NCBI GenBank assembly: GCA_950022295.1
Contig: OX465596.1
Location: 8,742,001-8,806,000 of the forward strand
Direction: 5' to 3'
From: Bromus sterilis
Lineage: Eukaryota > Streptophyta > Magnoliopsida > Poales > Poaceae
DNA: 64,000 nucleotides
Shown: positions 34,241-45,100 of the stretch, piece by piece
Layout of the letters: every line of letters begins with the position of its first letter
How positions within the stretch are numbered: position 1 is the first letter of the stretch
Made by a program: the position numbers and the translations under genes
Notes under the pieces: generated by a model
Databases searched by the model: none
Seen by the model: only the letters and a program-made list of their open reading frames with translations
Told to the model about the DNA's origin: nothing

Positions 34241-35414
34241 TAACTCGCAGTAGGAGCTGGCAGCAGTGATAATCTATAACTAGTTGAGTACATGAGTAGT
34301 CTAGATTTGTCATTAGTCACATACATAATGTATAATCTATAGCTTGCTAGCGTATGAATACCTAGATATTGTGCATTAGTGTTTAAGTATTCAGATATGG
34401 ATTAAGTTATATGCTCAATGGTAAGTTAGGGTTTCTTTCTCCTTTTACAATTTACTTGCCGTCTACATGGGTTTTAAATTCATGTCTTATTTAATGATTA
34501 TGTGTTTCATAATTTGATGCCAGTATTAACCGAGCATTCTGCCAATATGTTAGTACCCAACATGATTCATTTTTTGAATTTGTCTGTTAGATAGTGCACA
34601 TAATTATCCCCATGGCAGTAGCTTACACCTTCCATGTTTTCCGAGGGCCGCAACATATATGTGCTTTCTAGGTGCATATTTATCTCTTATAATAGTTTAT
34701 CCATCTTGAGTTCAAATTAAACAGACCACGTTCTTTACAAAAAAGAGGACCCGAAAAACAGTCAACATCTTCCAATTTGTTTTCAAACAGAAAACTCATT
34801 CAACTCTATATCTTTTTCTCTTGAGAACCCAACTATGGATGTTAATCATCAAATTTTGACCATACATTTATATTCTTAAATCTTAACCTTTTTCCTATTT
34901 TCAATAAATAAAAATAATAGTAAGAGGGATCCCAATTTGATACAGGAGTTTGTATCCTATACTTTTATAGATACTGGTGTGGTCTCCAATTAGGACTGTT
35001 AAAGCAGAATAAATATTAACCATCAATTAACTCTGTAAAAACCTTAACATGTATTTTTTAGCCTAGAGTTCTTTTGGTTTCTATAGTTAAGGCACTCAAA
35101 TCTAATTAAAGTTTAACCGATCATTAGGTTCATCAAATCTTAACTCATACTTTCTCCATCCAAAAATAAGTGTCGCCAATTTATGTAGATATATACATCC
35201 ATATTTAGAAGAATCTACGATAATTATTTTAAGACGGAGGGAGTATTAGATTTAAATAGTTGTAGATGGAAGTGGTGTATCAGTAATTTATTTCACTTCC
35301 ATTGCTTACGTAAAAGCTAGATATATAAACTGGCCTGTATCACTAGAATCTATTGAATTTCACATATTTTTCTCCATAAACAGTTTTTTTACACAGAATT
35401 TCCTTTTTTCACAG
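34241..35414. other. Probable intron or 3' flank of FBX-1'
   Basis: AT-rich. It crosses the outer edge of the visible palindrome (35087). A small Stowaway-like MITE lies at about 35155-35246. It ends in a pyrimidine-rich stretch and 'ttcacag', a good splice acceptor. Confidence 0.5.
35155..35246. mobile_element. Degenerate Stowaway-like MITE
   Basis: Starts 'tctccatccaaaaataagtg' and ends 'aagacggagggag' followed by 'ta', the usual Stowaway terminal style (CTCCCTCCG). The left end is diverged, so its boundary is approximate. Confidence 0.55.
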
Positions 35415-35771
35415 GAAGGTTCAAAATATGAGGTTGCTGGAAACCGCGTTGAAGGTATTGGTACTGAGAGCATAGAAAAGGATTCATCTGCTGTTATAGA
35501 AGCATTACGAACATACAAAGAAGCTTTGACTAAGGATGGTGATGCAAATGCTGCAGAAATAGAGGCCTTCTCGCTTTGTATTGACGAAGACGAGATGAAC
35601 TCTCTTGTGAGGAAAATCATTGCTTTAGATGAACTGCTAGTAAGTGTGAGAGATCGTTTCTTGAGCAGGGTGGATGCAGACTTTGAATTCTATTTCTACC
35701 AACAGCAGATTAAAAAAAAGAGCTGGTGGCAAATGTGCAAGCAGAAGTTATGGAAGGTTTTTCCTTGCTAG
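35415..35771 (+). CDS. GrpE-like exon fragment downstream of FBX-1'
   Basis: Open frame of 118 codons and a stop, directly after an acceptor-like 'cacag'. It is Glu/Lys-rich and helical: ALRTYKEALTKDGDANAAEI, then MNSLVRKIIALDELL, VRDRF and VDADFEF, and a Trp-rich end (SWWQM). The pattern [S/A]-aliphatic-x-AL-x-(S/T)YKEAL...DE..SLV.KI..LDELL..VRDR.L...ADF resembles the coiled-coil of chloroplast GrpE co-chaperones up to their RISADFDNYRKR segment (family recalled from memory, not searched). A sister ORF follows FBX-4. It could be the last exon of the F-box gene, or a relic of a duplicated GrpE gene. Phase fits splicing from the F-box exon. Confidence 0.5.
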   Translation, partial: EGSKYEVAGNRVEGIGTESIEKDSSAVIEALRTYKEALTKDGDANAAEIEAFSLCIDEDEMNSLVRKIIALDELLVSVRDRFLSRVDADFEFYFYQQQIKKKSWWQMCKQKLWKVFPC

Positions 35772-36733
35772 CTGAATAAGCCTATCTATCAGGAGTACTT
35801 TAGTTATTGCTAAGTTTCAAGTACGTTTAGTTAAAACAGTGATGGCTGTAACCATCATCCAGTACGACTGGTTGGCTAAGCCTTGAGTTTGATCTCTATT
35901 TTTTATTTGATGATGTGCAACTTTTTGTCAGATTGGTATTAAATCTTTCCCTTTTTGTCTTGGAAGTGTTTTTATGTGAGAGAGCGAGTTTGAAGATCAC
36001 ATAAATAATGGCATTTTGTCATTCTATGTTGCATAATAACTGAAATGGTAACTTTCTTAGCTTTATTCCTTTCGCTAAGATCCTTTCCAGGGCTCTTTGT
36101 GATTTGTGCGGACCCGGAGATTCTTGTTGCCGCGGCGGATGCCAATGGCCGTTGGCACCTCGCATTCCGGCGCACCTTCGGCCTTGTAGAGTGGGTGGCT
36201 TGGGACGCCTCGCTTGCCCTCCTCCCGGTGGCCCGACCATCTCGACCGGACTGTGTCTCATGACACCTGGCCCCGTCGGAACAGAATAAATTGTTTAGGT
36301 CTATACAGATTGCAGCCCACCTGTTTTCTAGAGAGATATTTTCTCTGGAATGTACACAAAATGCGGATCACTTTTAGATACAGATTATTATTTCCTGCTT
36401 TTCTTTAAATTTTGTTTTCCATTTTGTTTTCTCTGCAGAAAATTCTTAAATCCCCTCCCCCTTGCTATTTTCTACTAGTACTATCATTTTAAGCAGGCAG
36501 GATGTCCATGTAATTTAAATTTCACACGCCTAAACTCGTATCCCAGCTGGGAGTGCCAGACTAAGCCGTATTTTGTTAACAAATGGTATTGGCACGTTTG
36601 TAGTTAACATAGAGGAAAGTAGGCAGTATATTATGCTGATAGCAAGTGCTCAACGGTTGGGGCGGACACGGAAACCTAACCAACGCCACCAAAAGCTTCC
36701 CTTCTCTCCGTCACCGTTGGGGGACACCGCCGG
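35772..36733. other. Intergenic between FBX-1' unit and FBX-4
   Basis: Contains a LINE ORF2 remnant (36045-36263). From about 36330 it shows the F-box unit's 5' flank: 'ttctctggaa.gtacacaaa', 'tctactagtacta', 'gcaggcaggatg', similar to 32300-32600. No intact gene. Confidence 0.6.
36045..36263 (+). mobile_element. LINE ORF2 C-terminal remnant
   Basis: 72-codon frame with DPEILVAAADANGRWHLAF, RRTFGLVEWVAWD and LALLP. This matches the style of the region after the reverse transcriptase in plant L1-like LINEs (W.L.FRR.FG..E...WD.L..LL). The fragment is too short to define TSDs. Recognition is from family memory. Confidence 0.55.
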
Positions 36734-37732
36734 GTGAAGCTCTCGGCTGATGGCGGCAGAAGAGGTCTTGCTCGCGGCTCAGGGGAGCACTCTGGCACAG
36801 CGGGGTGCTGCTCTGTGGTCCTCCGGGACCATGGGCAATTCGATTTCTCCGACATTGCCTACGATGAGGGCTTCATTTGCACCGAGCACCGGACCACCAA
36901 GCAGCAAGTTTTGTACAATCCCCAAATGAAGTCCCTGATTCTCCACCCCAAGGAGCACCACGACATGCCCGACGGCAGCTCATTTGAGTTCCACATACTC
37001 TTCCCTGAACAGGATCACGACTACTCGTGGGCTCGGTTACGCGTGGCTGTCTTCTCATCGGACACCATGGAGTGGCAGATCTTCCCGGAGACTGTGACAC
37101 CTCTGCCCGAGGGCTTCAGGTACGCAGCCAGCACGGTGGTGGATGGGTTTATTTGTTGGCAATTCGAGTCCATGAGCGCGGTATCTCAGAGCGGCTACAT
37201 ATTGGTGCTCAACACAGATACCTTTAAGTTCTCTCGAATTGATCTACCGCCACCCTTGAGAATGAGAGTGGTATACCCAAAATGTAAGATTGGTCAGACC
37301 AAGGATCGGAAGCTCTGTATCGTAAGTGAGAAGGATTGCAAGCTTTTTCTTTGGCTCTGCACAGCCTGCGATGACGGAGTCCAAAGATTTGTGCTGCACA
37401 ATACGTTCCCGTTGCACGCTAGCTTCATGGAGGTCACCAACTGTTCAGTGGAAGATACAATCTCAGTGCAGCTTATGACGCTCTTCAATGGTTTTGTGTA
37501 CCTTTCTATTTGCCCCCGGAAGAATTTTAGGGAAGAATTCAAATCCCCTGAGTGGTTCCTGTCCTTCTCTCTGGAAACAGCGCAGCTGAACCAGCATTTT
37601 AAGAATACAGAGCATCTTCCCTGCCCTGTGCATCCCTACTTTGACTGGCCTCCTTCTTTGATATGCAGCACGGTGAACCTATTCTTGTGTCTGACCATGG
37701 TGCTAAGGATTCCATTTTTATGTTTGGTATAG
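36734..37732 (+). pseudogene. FBX-4: F-box paralogue lacking its F-box
   Basis: 332-residue open frame. From about residue 35 onwards (QFDFSDIAYDEGFICTEHR) it follows the FBX family (TKQQVLYNPQMKSLILHPKE, VFSSDTMEWQIFPETVTPLP, CKIGQTKDRKLCIV, SPEWFLSFSLETAQL, LFLCLTM). The N-terminal third, including the F-box, is replaced by unrelated sequence (MKLSADGGRRGL...). Without an F-box it should not bind SKP1, so a normal SCF role is unlikely. The frame is intact and in phase across the region that is shifted in FBX-1. A possible donor (accATG|GTGCTAAG at 37700) and an acceptor at 38901-38903 would join it in phase to the GrpE-like ORF. Truncated gene or pseudogene. Confidence 0.75.
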
Positions 37733-38903
37733 ATCGCAAGCATTGAAGTTTCCTGAGAGGATCATTAGAATGCTGTTTTGCTGTGATGATATGCTATCGG
37801 TTTTAGTCAAAGTAACATGTCTTATTTGCATAACTCACAGTAGAGGAGTTGGCAGTGTTATTCTCATTTCTGTAAACAAATAGTAAATAACATCAACTAC
37901 TTGTACCTTACTAGAAGGATGCAAAATAGTCAGCTTCTAGCATGATGGCTTCTGCAGGTTATATGATGGCATTATGATATAAAGCTCCCCATACATATTC
38001 TATAACTAGTACGTGTATGAATAGGGTAGATTTGTCAGTAGTGTTTAAATATTTGGAGGGTTCTGCAGATTATATGATACAATTATTGTAAAGCTCCACA
38101 TACATAATCTATAACTAGTATATGAATATCTAGATTTTCGGTAGTGTTAAGTATTAGGATATGGATAAGTTATATGCTCAATCGTAAGTTACATTTTCTT
38201 TCTCTTTTTACATTTTTTTATCTTCTACATCAGTTTTTAAGCTTTAAATTTTGACTGTTAGATAGTAGTACACAGGATTATCCCCATGTCACTATCTAAC
38301 CTCTTCCATGTTTTTGGAGGGACACAACATATGTGTTTTTTAGGTGCATATTTATCTCTTATAGGTGTTTATCCATTTGGAATCTAAATAAGCCATGTTC
38401 TTTACAAAAAGTGTCCGAAAACAGTCAACATCTTCCAATCTGTTTCCAAACAGAAACATATTTAACTATTTATCTTTTTCTCTTGAACCCAAGTATGGAT
38501 ATGTTTTTAATCATTGAATCTTAACCGTTCATTTATTTTCTTAAATCCTAAATAATATTTAGATTGATTCCATTTAACTATTAACCGTTCCTTAACTCTG
38601 TAAAGTCTTACCATTTCTTTTTTATTCCAGATATTGGTTTTATTTCTTAGTTAAGACATTCAATTCTAATTAAATTTTAACCATTCGCTAATTCCATCAA
38701 ATTTTAACTGTTATTTTTCTACTGTTTTCATATTATAATAACCGTAGATTTGCAAAGTTCTAGATGGCAGTGGCAGTATCTTATTTAACTTCATTGTTTC
38801 TGCGAAATCTAGATAAATGATATGTATCACTAGAATCTATCACCTTGCACATATTTGTCTATACAAACACTTAAATTCTATTATACACTGAATTGCCTCA
38901 CAG
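37733..38903. other. Probable intron or 3' flank of FBX-4
   Basis: AT-rich, similar to FBX-1 and FBX-2 3' flanks (for example around 38270-38520: 'ttatccccatg', 'tttttggaggg', 'tttttctcttgaacccaagt'). No gene. It ends with an acceptor-like 'ttgcctcacag'. Confidence 0.55.
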
Positions 38904-39251
38904 GTGGATTCAGAATCTGAAGTTACTGGAAACAGTGTTGGAGATGTTGGTCTTGAAAGCACAGAAAAGGCTTCATCTGCCCTTATAACAGCATTACAAT
39001 CATTCAAAGAAGCTTTGACTAAGGATGGTGAAGCAAATGCTGCAGAGGCCTTCTTACTTGACGATGAGAAAAACTCTCTTGTGAGGAAGATCACTGCCTT
39101 TGATGAACTGTTAACAAATGTGAGAGATCGTGTCTTGAGGGTAGGTGCAGACTCTGAATTCTACGGACAGAAGACAAAAACAGAGAGCTGGTGGCAAATG
39201 TGGAAGGGGAAGTTACGGAGAGCTTTGAACAAGCCTATCAGGAGTAAGTGA
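38904..39251 (+). CDS. GrpE-like exon fragment downstream of FBX-4
   Basis: 115 codons and a stop after a splice-acceptor-like sequence. It opens VDSESEVTGNSVGDVG and continues ALQSFKEALTKDGEANAAEA, KNSLVRKITAFDELL, NVRDRVLRVGADSEF and SWWQMW. It is clearly paralogous to 35415-35771 (both start just after AG in phase 0 and share the SWWQM end). The position 1.2 kb downstream of an F-box exon is the same in both units. See that entry for the GrpE comparison. The segment after ADSEF no longer follows GrpE, so if derived from it the fragment is truncated. Confidence 0.5.
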   Translation: MDSESEVTGNSVGDVGLESTEKASSALITALQSFKEALTKDGEANAAEAFLLDDEKNSLVRKITAFDELLTNVRDRVLRVGADSEFYGQKTKTESWWQMWKGKLRRALNKPIRSK

Positions 39252-40262
39252 ATTTTTGGTGTAGTGCATTGGTATTTTAGTAATGGATGTTGCGACGGCG
39301 AGGTATGTGCTAAGTAGGGGCGCAAGCAGGGCGCCGCATTTGCCTCGTAAGCAAACTGATAGAAATCAGTTCTAGCTGCAGTATTAAGACGTTAGTTTAA
39401 TTTGTACTAATTTACTACTTTAGCGTTGAAACAGCGATGGCTGAAACCATTATCAGAATTCAGTATGACATGGATGTAACCATCATCAGTATTAGTATGA
39501 CATGATCAGTTCCAGCTGCATTATAAAGCTGCAATTTAACGTCGTATGACCATCACCAGTATTCAGTATGACCAAAGCTTGAGTTCATCTACTGACACGT
39601 TGTTTTACAGATAACCCGTACCTAGATCTTGTGCAAGCGAAATGTCCCAAACTGATGCTTCTTCATCTTGATGATGTGCAACTTCTTATATCAGTTTGGT
39701 TTTTTCACTTACAAGTGCATTTATGTGCGAACGAGTTTGAAGATCATGTAAATATATGCGTGTGGATAACAAACTAACATGGTAAATTTTGTACTCCCTC
39801 CGATCTAGATACATCCATTTTAAGACAAGTAATATGGATCGGAGGAAGTACTAGCATTTTCCTTTCGCCAAGATGCCTGTAACGTGAAGTCATAGTTGTT
39901 CTGATATTTTTTTTCTTCTATGCAAAATCACCAAAATGGTTAAGTTTATTCAGGTTGCATCAAAAGCTGTTTTCGTAGAAAAAAATCCTCTTTGCACCAA
40001 ATGCACACCATTTTGTATGATGACTTTCAATACATCACCTGTTCTTCGGTACACCCCTTTAAACACATGTACGGTTAAGATTAACCCATACTCCTTCATA
40101 ATAAAGGTCAAGATGTTTTATTTAAGTACGTAGTATGTGCCATGAGGGCCGAGCGCACCGATACGCCATGGGCCGGCCCATTTACGCCCTTTTCCTCATT
40201 TGTTTAAATTTAAAAAAAATGTAACTCTAGACCTCCAGGGAATATCGGTAACCAACCGAAAT
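39252..40262. other. Intergenic, no gene
   Basis: AT-rich sequence with internal partial repeats of a 'catcatcagtattcagtatg' phrase (about 39440-39570) that also occurs near FBX-1 (2815-2840). One small MITE lies at 39794-39848. Confidence 0.5.
39794..39848. mobile_element. Miniature Stowaway MITE
   Basis: 55 bp from 'ctccctccgatctagataca' to 'aatatggatcggaggaag', with TA on both sides (39792-39793, 39849-39850). The ends are imperfect inverted repeats. Confidence 0.75.
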
Positions 40263-40652
40263 CACTAGTTAACGAGTACTCGTAGCAACAAACACGTCCA
40301 TTTTTTTCTCGCTCGACAAGTGACGATCCCCGCGCGCGACAAGTGGTTCCCTTTTCCCATTTTTTTGGAGCACGTGGCGTGTCTCTCGCGGAAGCTAATT
40401 CGTGCCTCCCGTGGAGGCACGGTCGTGCCTTTCTTTTTTTGATTTTTTTTTGATATTTTTACCAAAGCGTATAGAAAAACGTGCGAAATCCGAAAAAGTT
40501 GAAAATAAAACCGAAAAATCATTTTTCAACACTGAAAATATGTACACAAAAAAAATCCCAAGGAAATGTTGTGGATGCGACACGTGGCGCGCTGTGAGCC
40601 CAAAAAATGCTCGCTAGACCGAACCGCGAACGAGTACTCTTCAATTAGTTGC
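40263..40652. mobile_element. Possible foldback/MITE-type DNA element
   Basis: 'actagttaacgagtactcg' near 40265-40284 and 'cgaacgagtactcttcaatt' near 40627-40647 form imperfect inverted ends. Inner inverted motifs include 'gcacgtggcgtgt' (40370s) and 'acacgtggcgcgc' (40580s). The short open frames inside are not genes. Target duplication not established. Confidence 0.45.
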
Positions 40653-41990
40653 TGCTCTTGTAATCAACTGGGACACCTTGGATATTGTGATTTTTGCACT
40701 TCTTTTCTCCTCTTCAATAAAGTTAAAAAATGCAGTGATTTCCTCAGTTTTTAGTTTTTTTTTCTTTTTTTGTTTCATTTTATTTTCGTGAAATTTTCTT
40801 ACAGATAGTGAACTTTTCTAAAATTCAAGAAAAAATAATTCAAACTGAGACTTTTCTTCAAATTTGTGATTTTTTTTGAATTCACACGCGTTTGTTTTCA
40901 AAACATGTGAAATTGTTTTCAAATTCATGAACCTTTCTTAAATTGGTGTTTTTTCAAAACTATATTTTTATATAAATAAATGATTTTTTCAAAAAAGTTA
41001 AACTTTTTCCAAAATTGATAAAGTTTTTTTCAAACCGATGAACCTTTTTCCAATTTTGTGTTTTGATTTTCAATTTTTTGCTATGGAAAACCAAAAAATA
41101 TTAAACATTTTTTGAAATAAAATAAATCCATAATGTGAAAAAATATTCACGAATTTGAAAATTGTTTATGCTTCATTCGTCATCGCAAACTCGGCTCATT
41201 GCTATGGATTGTGTCGCTCCCGTTGGGACGCCTCCATTGGCGTCCGCTCATCTACCTCTAAGGTGCTCTGCGACGACGTGCTACCGCCGCCATAGTCGAG
41301 GTAGTGCAAGAGACGCTCACGTGCACTCACAAGGAGCGGGATGGCTCATCCTTCTTTATGGTGTTGCCACGCTAGAGGCAGTGTGATAATGCCGCCTTAT
41401 GGTTTGATCGTCGAACGTGTTGCACGATAGGGAATGCGGCTCCTCTTTCACCTCCTTGACGCGTCGTTCGATTTAAACGTCACGATTGCGAAGCGAGAAG
41501 GCGGCCTCCTGCTTTACGTGACGGTGGGGCGACGACAACATCTCCTGCTTAACACGATGAAGAGGCGACGAGGGCGGGCGCCGGAACATGTGCTTGGAGA
41601 GACCGCTCTAGGAGGAGCGCTAGGCGCGCCTGATACTCCTCATCCATCGCAGCAACCTCCACGAGGAGAGACGACTTCTATGCCTTCGCCACATCGCCGA
41701 GGGAGAACACAATCTCCTTCACCGACGAAGTGATGGAGGAGGAGCTCCGAAAAATGTGTGTGGTATCGCCATGATCCGAACAAAGATCCCTATCCATCCA
41801 GCGCCGTTGAGATCATCCGCTTCGATCGATCTCCGAGAAAAGGAGAGGAACGGCGATGAAAGTGAGCATAGAGGAAAGGAGCGAAGGCCGGGTACGGTTA
41901 TGTTAGATGATTTTTGGTGTGCACCAGAGCAGTGCATATCTGCACCGTTTGTTGACGATCCAACGGTGTTGATCGTTGGGACGCACGATC
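40653..41990. other. AT-rich then GC-rich intergenic tract upstream of RPT3
   Basis: 40720-41160 is T/A-rich with 'ttttcaaa'-type repeats. 41160-41750 is more GC-rich with short frames on both strands and no recognisable product; it may be transposon debris. No gene called. Confidence 0.45.
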
Positions 41991-42107
41991 GCACCCGGGG
42001 TACTACCCCGACCCTGCTTCCTCTTCATCATCAGTCATTAGAAAAAGCCCCGACCCTCCTGAAAAAACCCGAAAAAGCCCCGACCCCGCTTCCAGCCTCC
42101 AGCCTCG

Positions 42108-42116
42108 AAACCCTAG
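42108..42116 (+). promoter_or_regulatory. telo-box in the RPT3 5' UTR
   Basis: 'aaaccctag' ends 2 bp before the RPT3 ATG at 42119. Telo-boxes (AAACCCTA) are common near starts of plant housekeeping genes. Motif match only. Confidence 0.45.
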
Positions 42117-42118
42117 CC

Positions 42119-45100
42119 ATGGCGCCCGCGGAGGACCCTCCGGCGCCCCCGCCTTCCTACCCCGCCGGCTCCGGCCCTCCCCCCTCCTCCGGCGGCGGCG
42201 GCGGCGGCGATGAAGACGACGACCTCTACGGCCGCCTCAAGTCGCTGCAGCGCCAGATGGAGTTCGTCGAGATCCAGGAGGAGTACGTCAAGGACGAGCA
42301 GAAGAACCTGAAGCGCGAGCTGCTGCGCGCGCAGGAGGAGGTGAAGCGGATCCAGTCCGTGCCGCTCGTCATCGGCCAGTTCATGGAGATGGTCGACGGC
42401 AACAACGGCATCGTCGGCTCCACCACCGGCAGCAACTACTACGTGCGGATCCTCAGCACCATCAACCGCGAGCTTCTCAAGCCGTCGGCCTCCGTCGCCC
42501 TCCACCGCCACTCCAACGCGCTCGTCGACGTGCTGCCGCCCGAGGCCGACTCCAGCATCTCGCTCCTCGCTTCGTCGGAGAAGCCCAACGTCCTCTACTC
42601 GGTGAGTTTCTCATGAGTTTATCAGATCCGTAGGAATTTTACCGAGAGGATTGCAAGCCCCTTTTCTTTACCTTGTCGATTAATTTTGTAATTCCGGATT
42701 TGAGGGATCTATTAGTCCCACTCCCCCGTAGTGATTGTTGTTTCACTGTGGTATTTGAAATAGGTGTATATTGTTGTAGGCTTGCTGTATCCAGATTTTA
42801 GTTTCTGCACACGGTGTCTGGGGAATTTACTTACAGTAGTATGTTCTCAGTTCTCAGTCCACCTCACACATCACACAACCAGCCAGAGCGAAGCACGTGT
42901 TAGTAGTATATTCTATGCTTGTGTAGCTTAATCTTCATCAGAACTTCAGAAGCATACAATCTTCATCTTCAGTAGATGCTCAGCCAGTCAGTCTCGAGGT
43001 TATCTTACACCAGCGTCTGTATGTCCATGCAATGATTTGATACCGTGCAATGTTCAGGATATTGGTAACTGGTACCATACCGGTCGGGTGGTGAGTAGGT
43101 ATAAATAGGCGAATTTTCCAATTAATTGGACGATAAATCAGTTAATCAGCTATTCGGTGACCTGCCGAGTAGCGATTAACTGGCTGATATTTGGAACAAT
43201 GATACCGTGTCTTATTTTCCCATCCTTAAATTTAACCAAGATTGAGCATTTTATTAAAAGTTTGCTGAGAATTGTGTGCATAACATGACCGATACTTTTC
43301 ATTTGTTATGGACTTTTTACTTACTGCAGTTTTTTCATACAGTAAATAAAGAAAGTCAATAACGATTTGCTAATTATGTTCAGGACATTGGAGGATGTGA
43401 TATCCAAAAACAAGAAATCCGGGAGGCAGTTGAGCTACCGTTGACACACCATGAGTTGTACAAGCAGATTGGTATTGATCCTCCAAGAGGGGTGCTGCTC
43501 TATGGTCCTCCGGGCACTGGCAAGACCATGCTTGCTAAAGCTGTGGCACATCACACTACTGCTGCTTTTATCAGAGTGGTTGGTTCAGAGTTTGTGCAGA
43601 AGTACTTGGGAGAGGTAAGACACGGATAGTTGTAACATGCATCTGTTAACCATGTTTCTGCAGTCGGTTATCCTCCTAGTTCTTAAAAAAATGATTACAC
43701 CTGTTAAACTTTGACCATGTAATAGATGCCTAGTTTGTTAGGTGTTGGTTATGTTTCCTTGTTTATGTTAAAGATTCCCAGTTCGTATTTTTTTTTGCAC
43801 TTGTTTGAACCGATGTTTAGGGGGAGATCTGACAAGAATAAAACTACCTAAGTAGTGTCTGTGGACATCTGACACAATTTTCTTTTTATTTGTATTCTGT
43901 TTACACCTTACATGCAAAATATATTTAGTTGCTGTATGCATTACCTGGGCAAGTAAACTACTGTCAATATGACCTACGAGCCATGCTGTCAGTGATATTA
44001 CATATGCTTCTTAATGTTTCTGGTATCAAGTGGTTCATACATTCTTATAGGTTTTACACAAGAATTTGCTATGTGAAGATTTTATTCGGTTTGCTACTTA
44101 TCAGTTCTTTTGTCAATGCATTATATCATTTATCACATCCTAGGGCCCAAGGATGGTTCGAGATGTATTCCGCTTAGCTAAAGAGAATGCCCCGGCTATA
44201 ATATTCATTGATGAGGTTGATGCAATAGCCACTGCTCGATTCGATGCTCAGACTGGAGCTGACCGAGAAGTTCAGCGTATTCTGATGGAGCTACTCAATC
44301 AGGTAAAGTTTATAGCTATAGTAGGTTTGATGGAACTCACTTTGTTTGCCACTTCTAATCCTAGAAAATCATGCATATAGATTGAAATGGAAAAATGATG
44401 GGACTTAGATTGTAAAGCTCAGTTGTTTAATTCCGATTTTACAAAATGTATACATGCTCTTAGAATTAATATTTGTTGGTCTTTTAAGGGTATGAAGTAA
44501 CTTCCTGAAAAGGCTATTGTTAAGATTATTACATGCAGCTTTCTTATGCCTTGATGGGTAGTATCTCATTGTCAATTTTGTTTGCAATGCAGATGGATGG
44601 ATTTGATCAGACAGTGAATGTGAAAGTTATAATGGCGACCAATCGGGCGGATACTCTAGATCCTGCTCTGTTGCGTCCAGGAAGATTGGACAGGAAAATT
44701 GAGTTCCCTCTGCCAGACCGGAGGCAGAAGAGACTTGTTTTCCAAGTAAGTTTCTTTATACTCCCTCCGTTCCGGTGCATAGGGCTCATCTTCAAAATCT
44801 ATTTGTTCCATTTTATCTATAAATTAAGGCCTGTAAGCATTAAATACAGATTAATTAGCACACAATACCGATGCAGTAATTAACTCCTAACCAAACCGTG
44901 TGCTGCATGCAACGCTAGCCTCCTATGCATGCATCACTACTTTTCCTCTCTGCCCAGCATGCACAAGCGAGTGTTGCCTTCCTAATTGCTAGCACTAAGT
45001 GGAGAGACCGTTCATAGGTGGAATTTAAGCAAACAAAGGAATTGCTTATAGCCAATAGTATTGCACCTTGGTCCTGCTGCATGATTTAATAGGCCCTACA

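Larger units (their letters stand above)
23242..35087. repeat. Right arm of giant inverted duplication
   Basis: Reverse complement of 1-11846, in the order flank, U-box gene, truncated LTR, LINE 3' fragment, FBX-1' pseudogene. The arms are separated by an 11395-bp spacer (11847-23241). Genes in the two arms are transcribed away from the centre. Sequence beyond 35087 continues with the natural 3' flank of FBX-1' (a downstream exon-like ORF at 35415). The partner sequence for that lies left of the window, so the outer breakpoint is not visible. Confidence 0.97.

Noticed and set aside
1..35087. Interpreting the palindrome as a single long terminal-inverted-repeat transposon
   Set aside because: The arms contain ordinary genes and older transposons cut at a LINE, there is no terminal motif at the inner ends, and the outer ends and target duplications are not visible.
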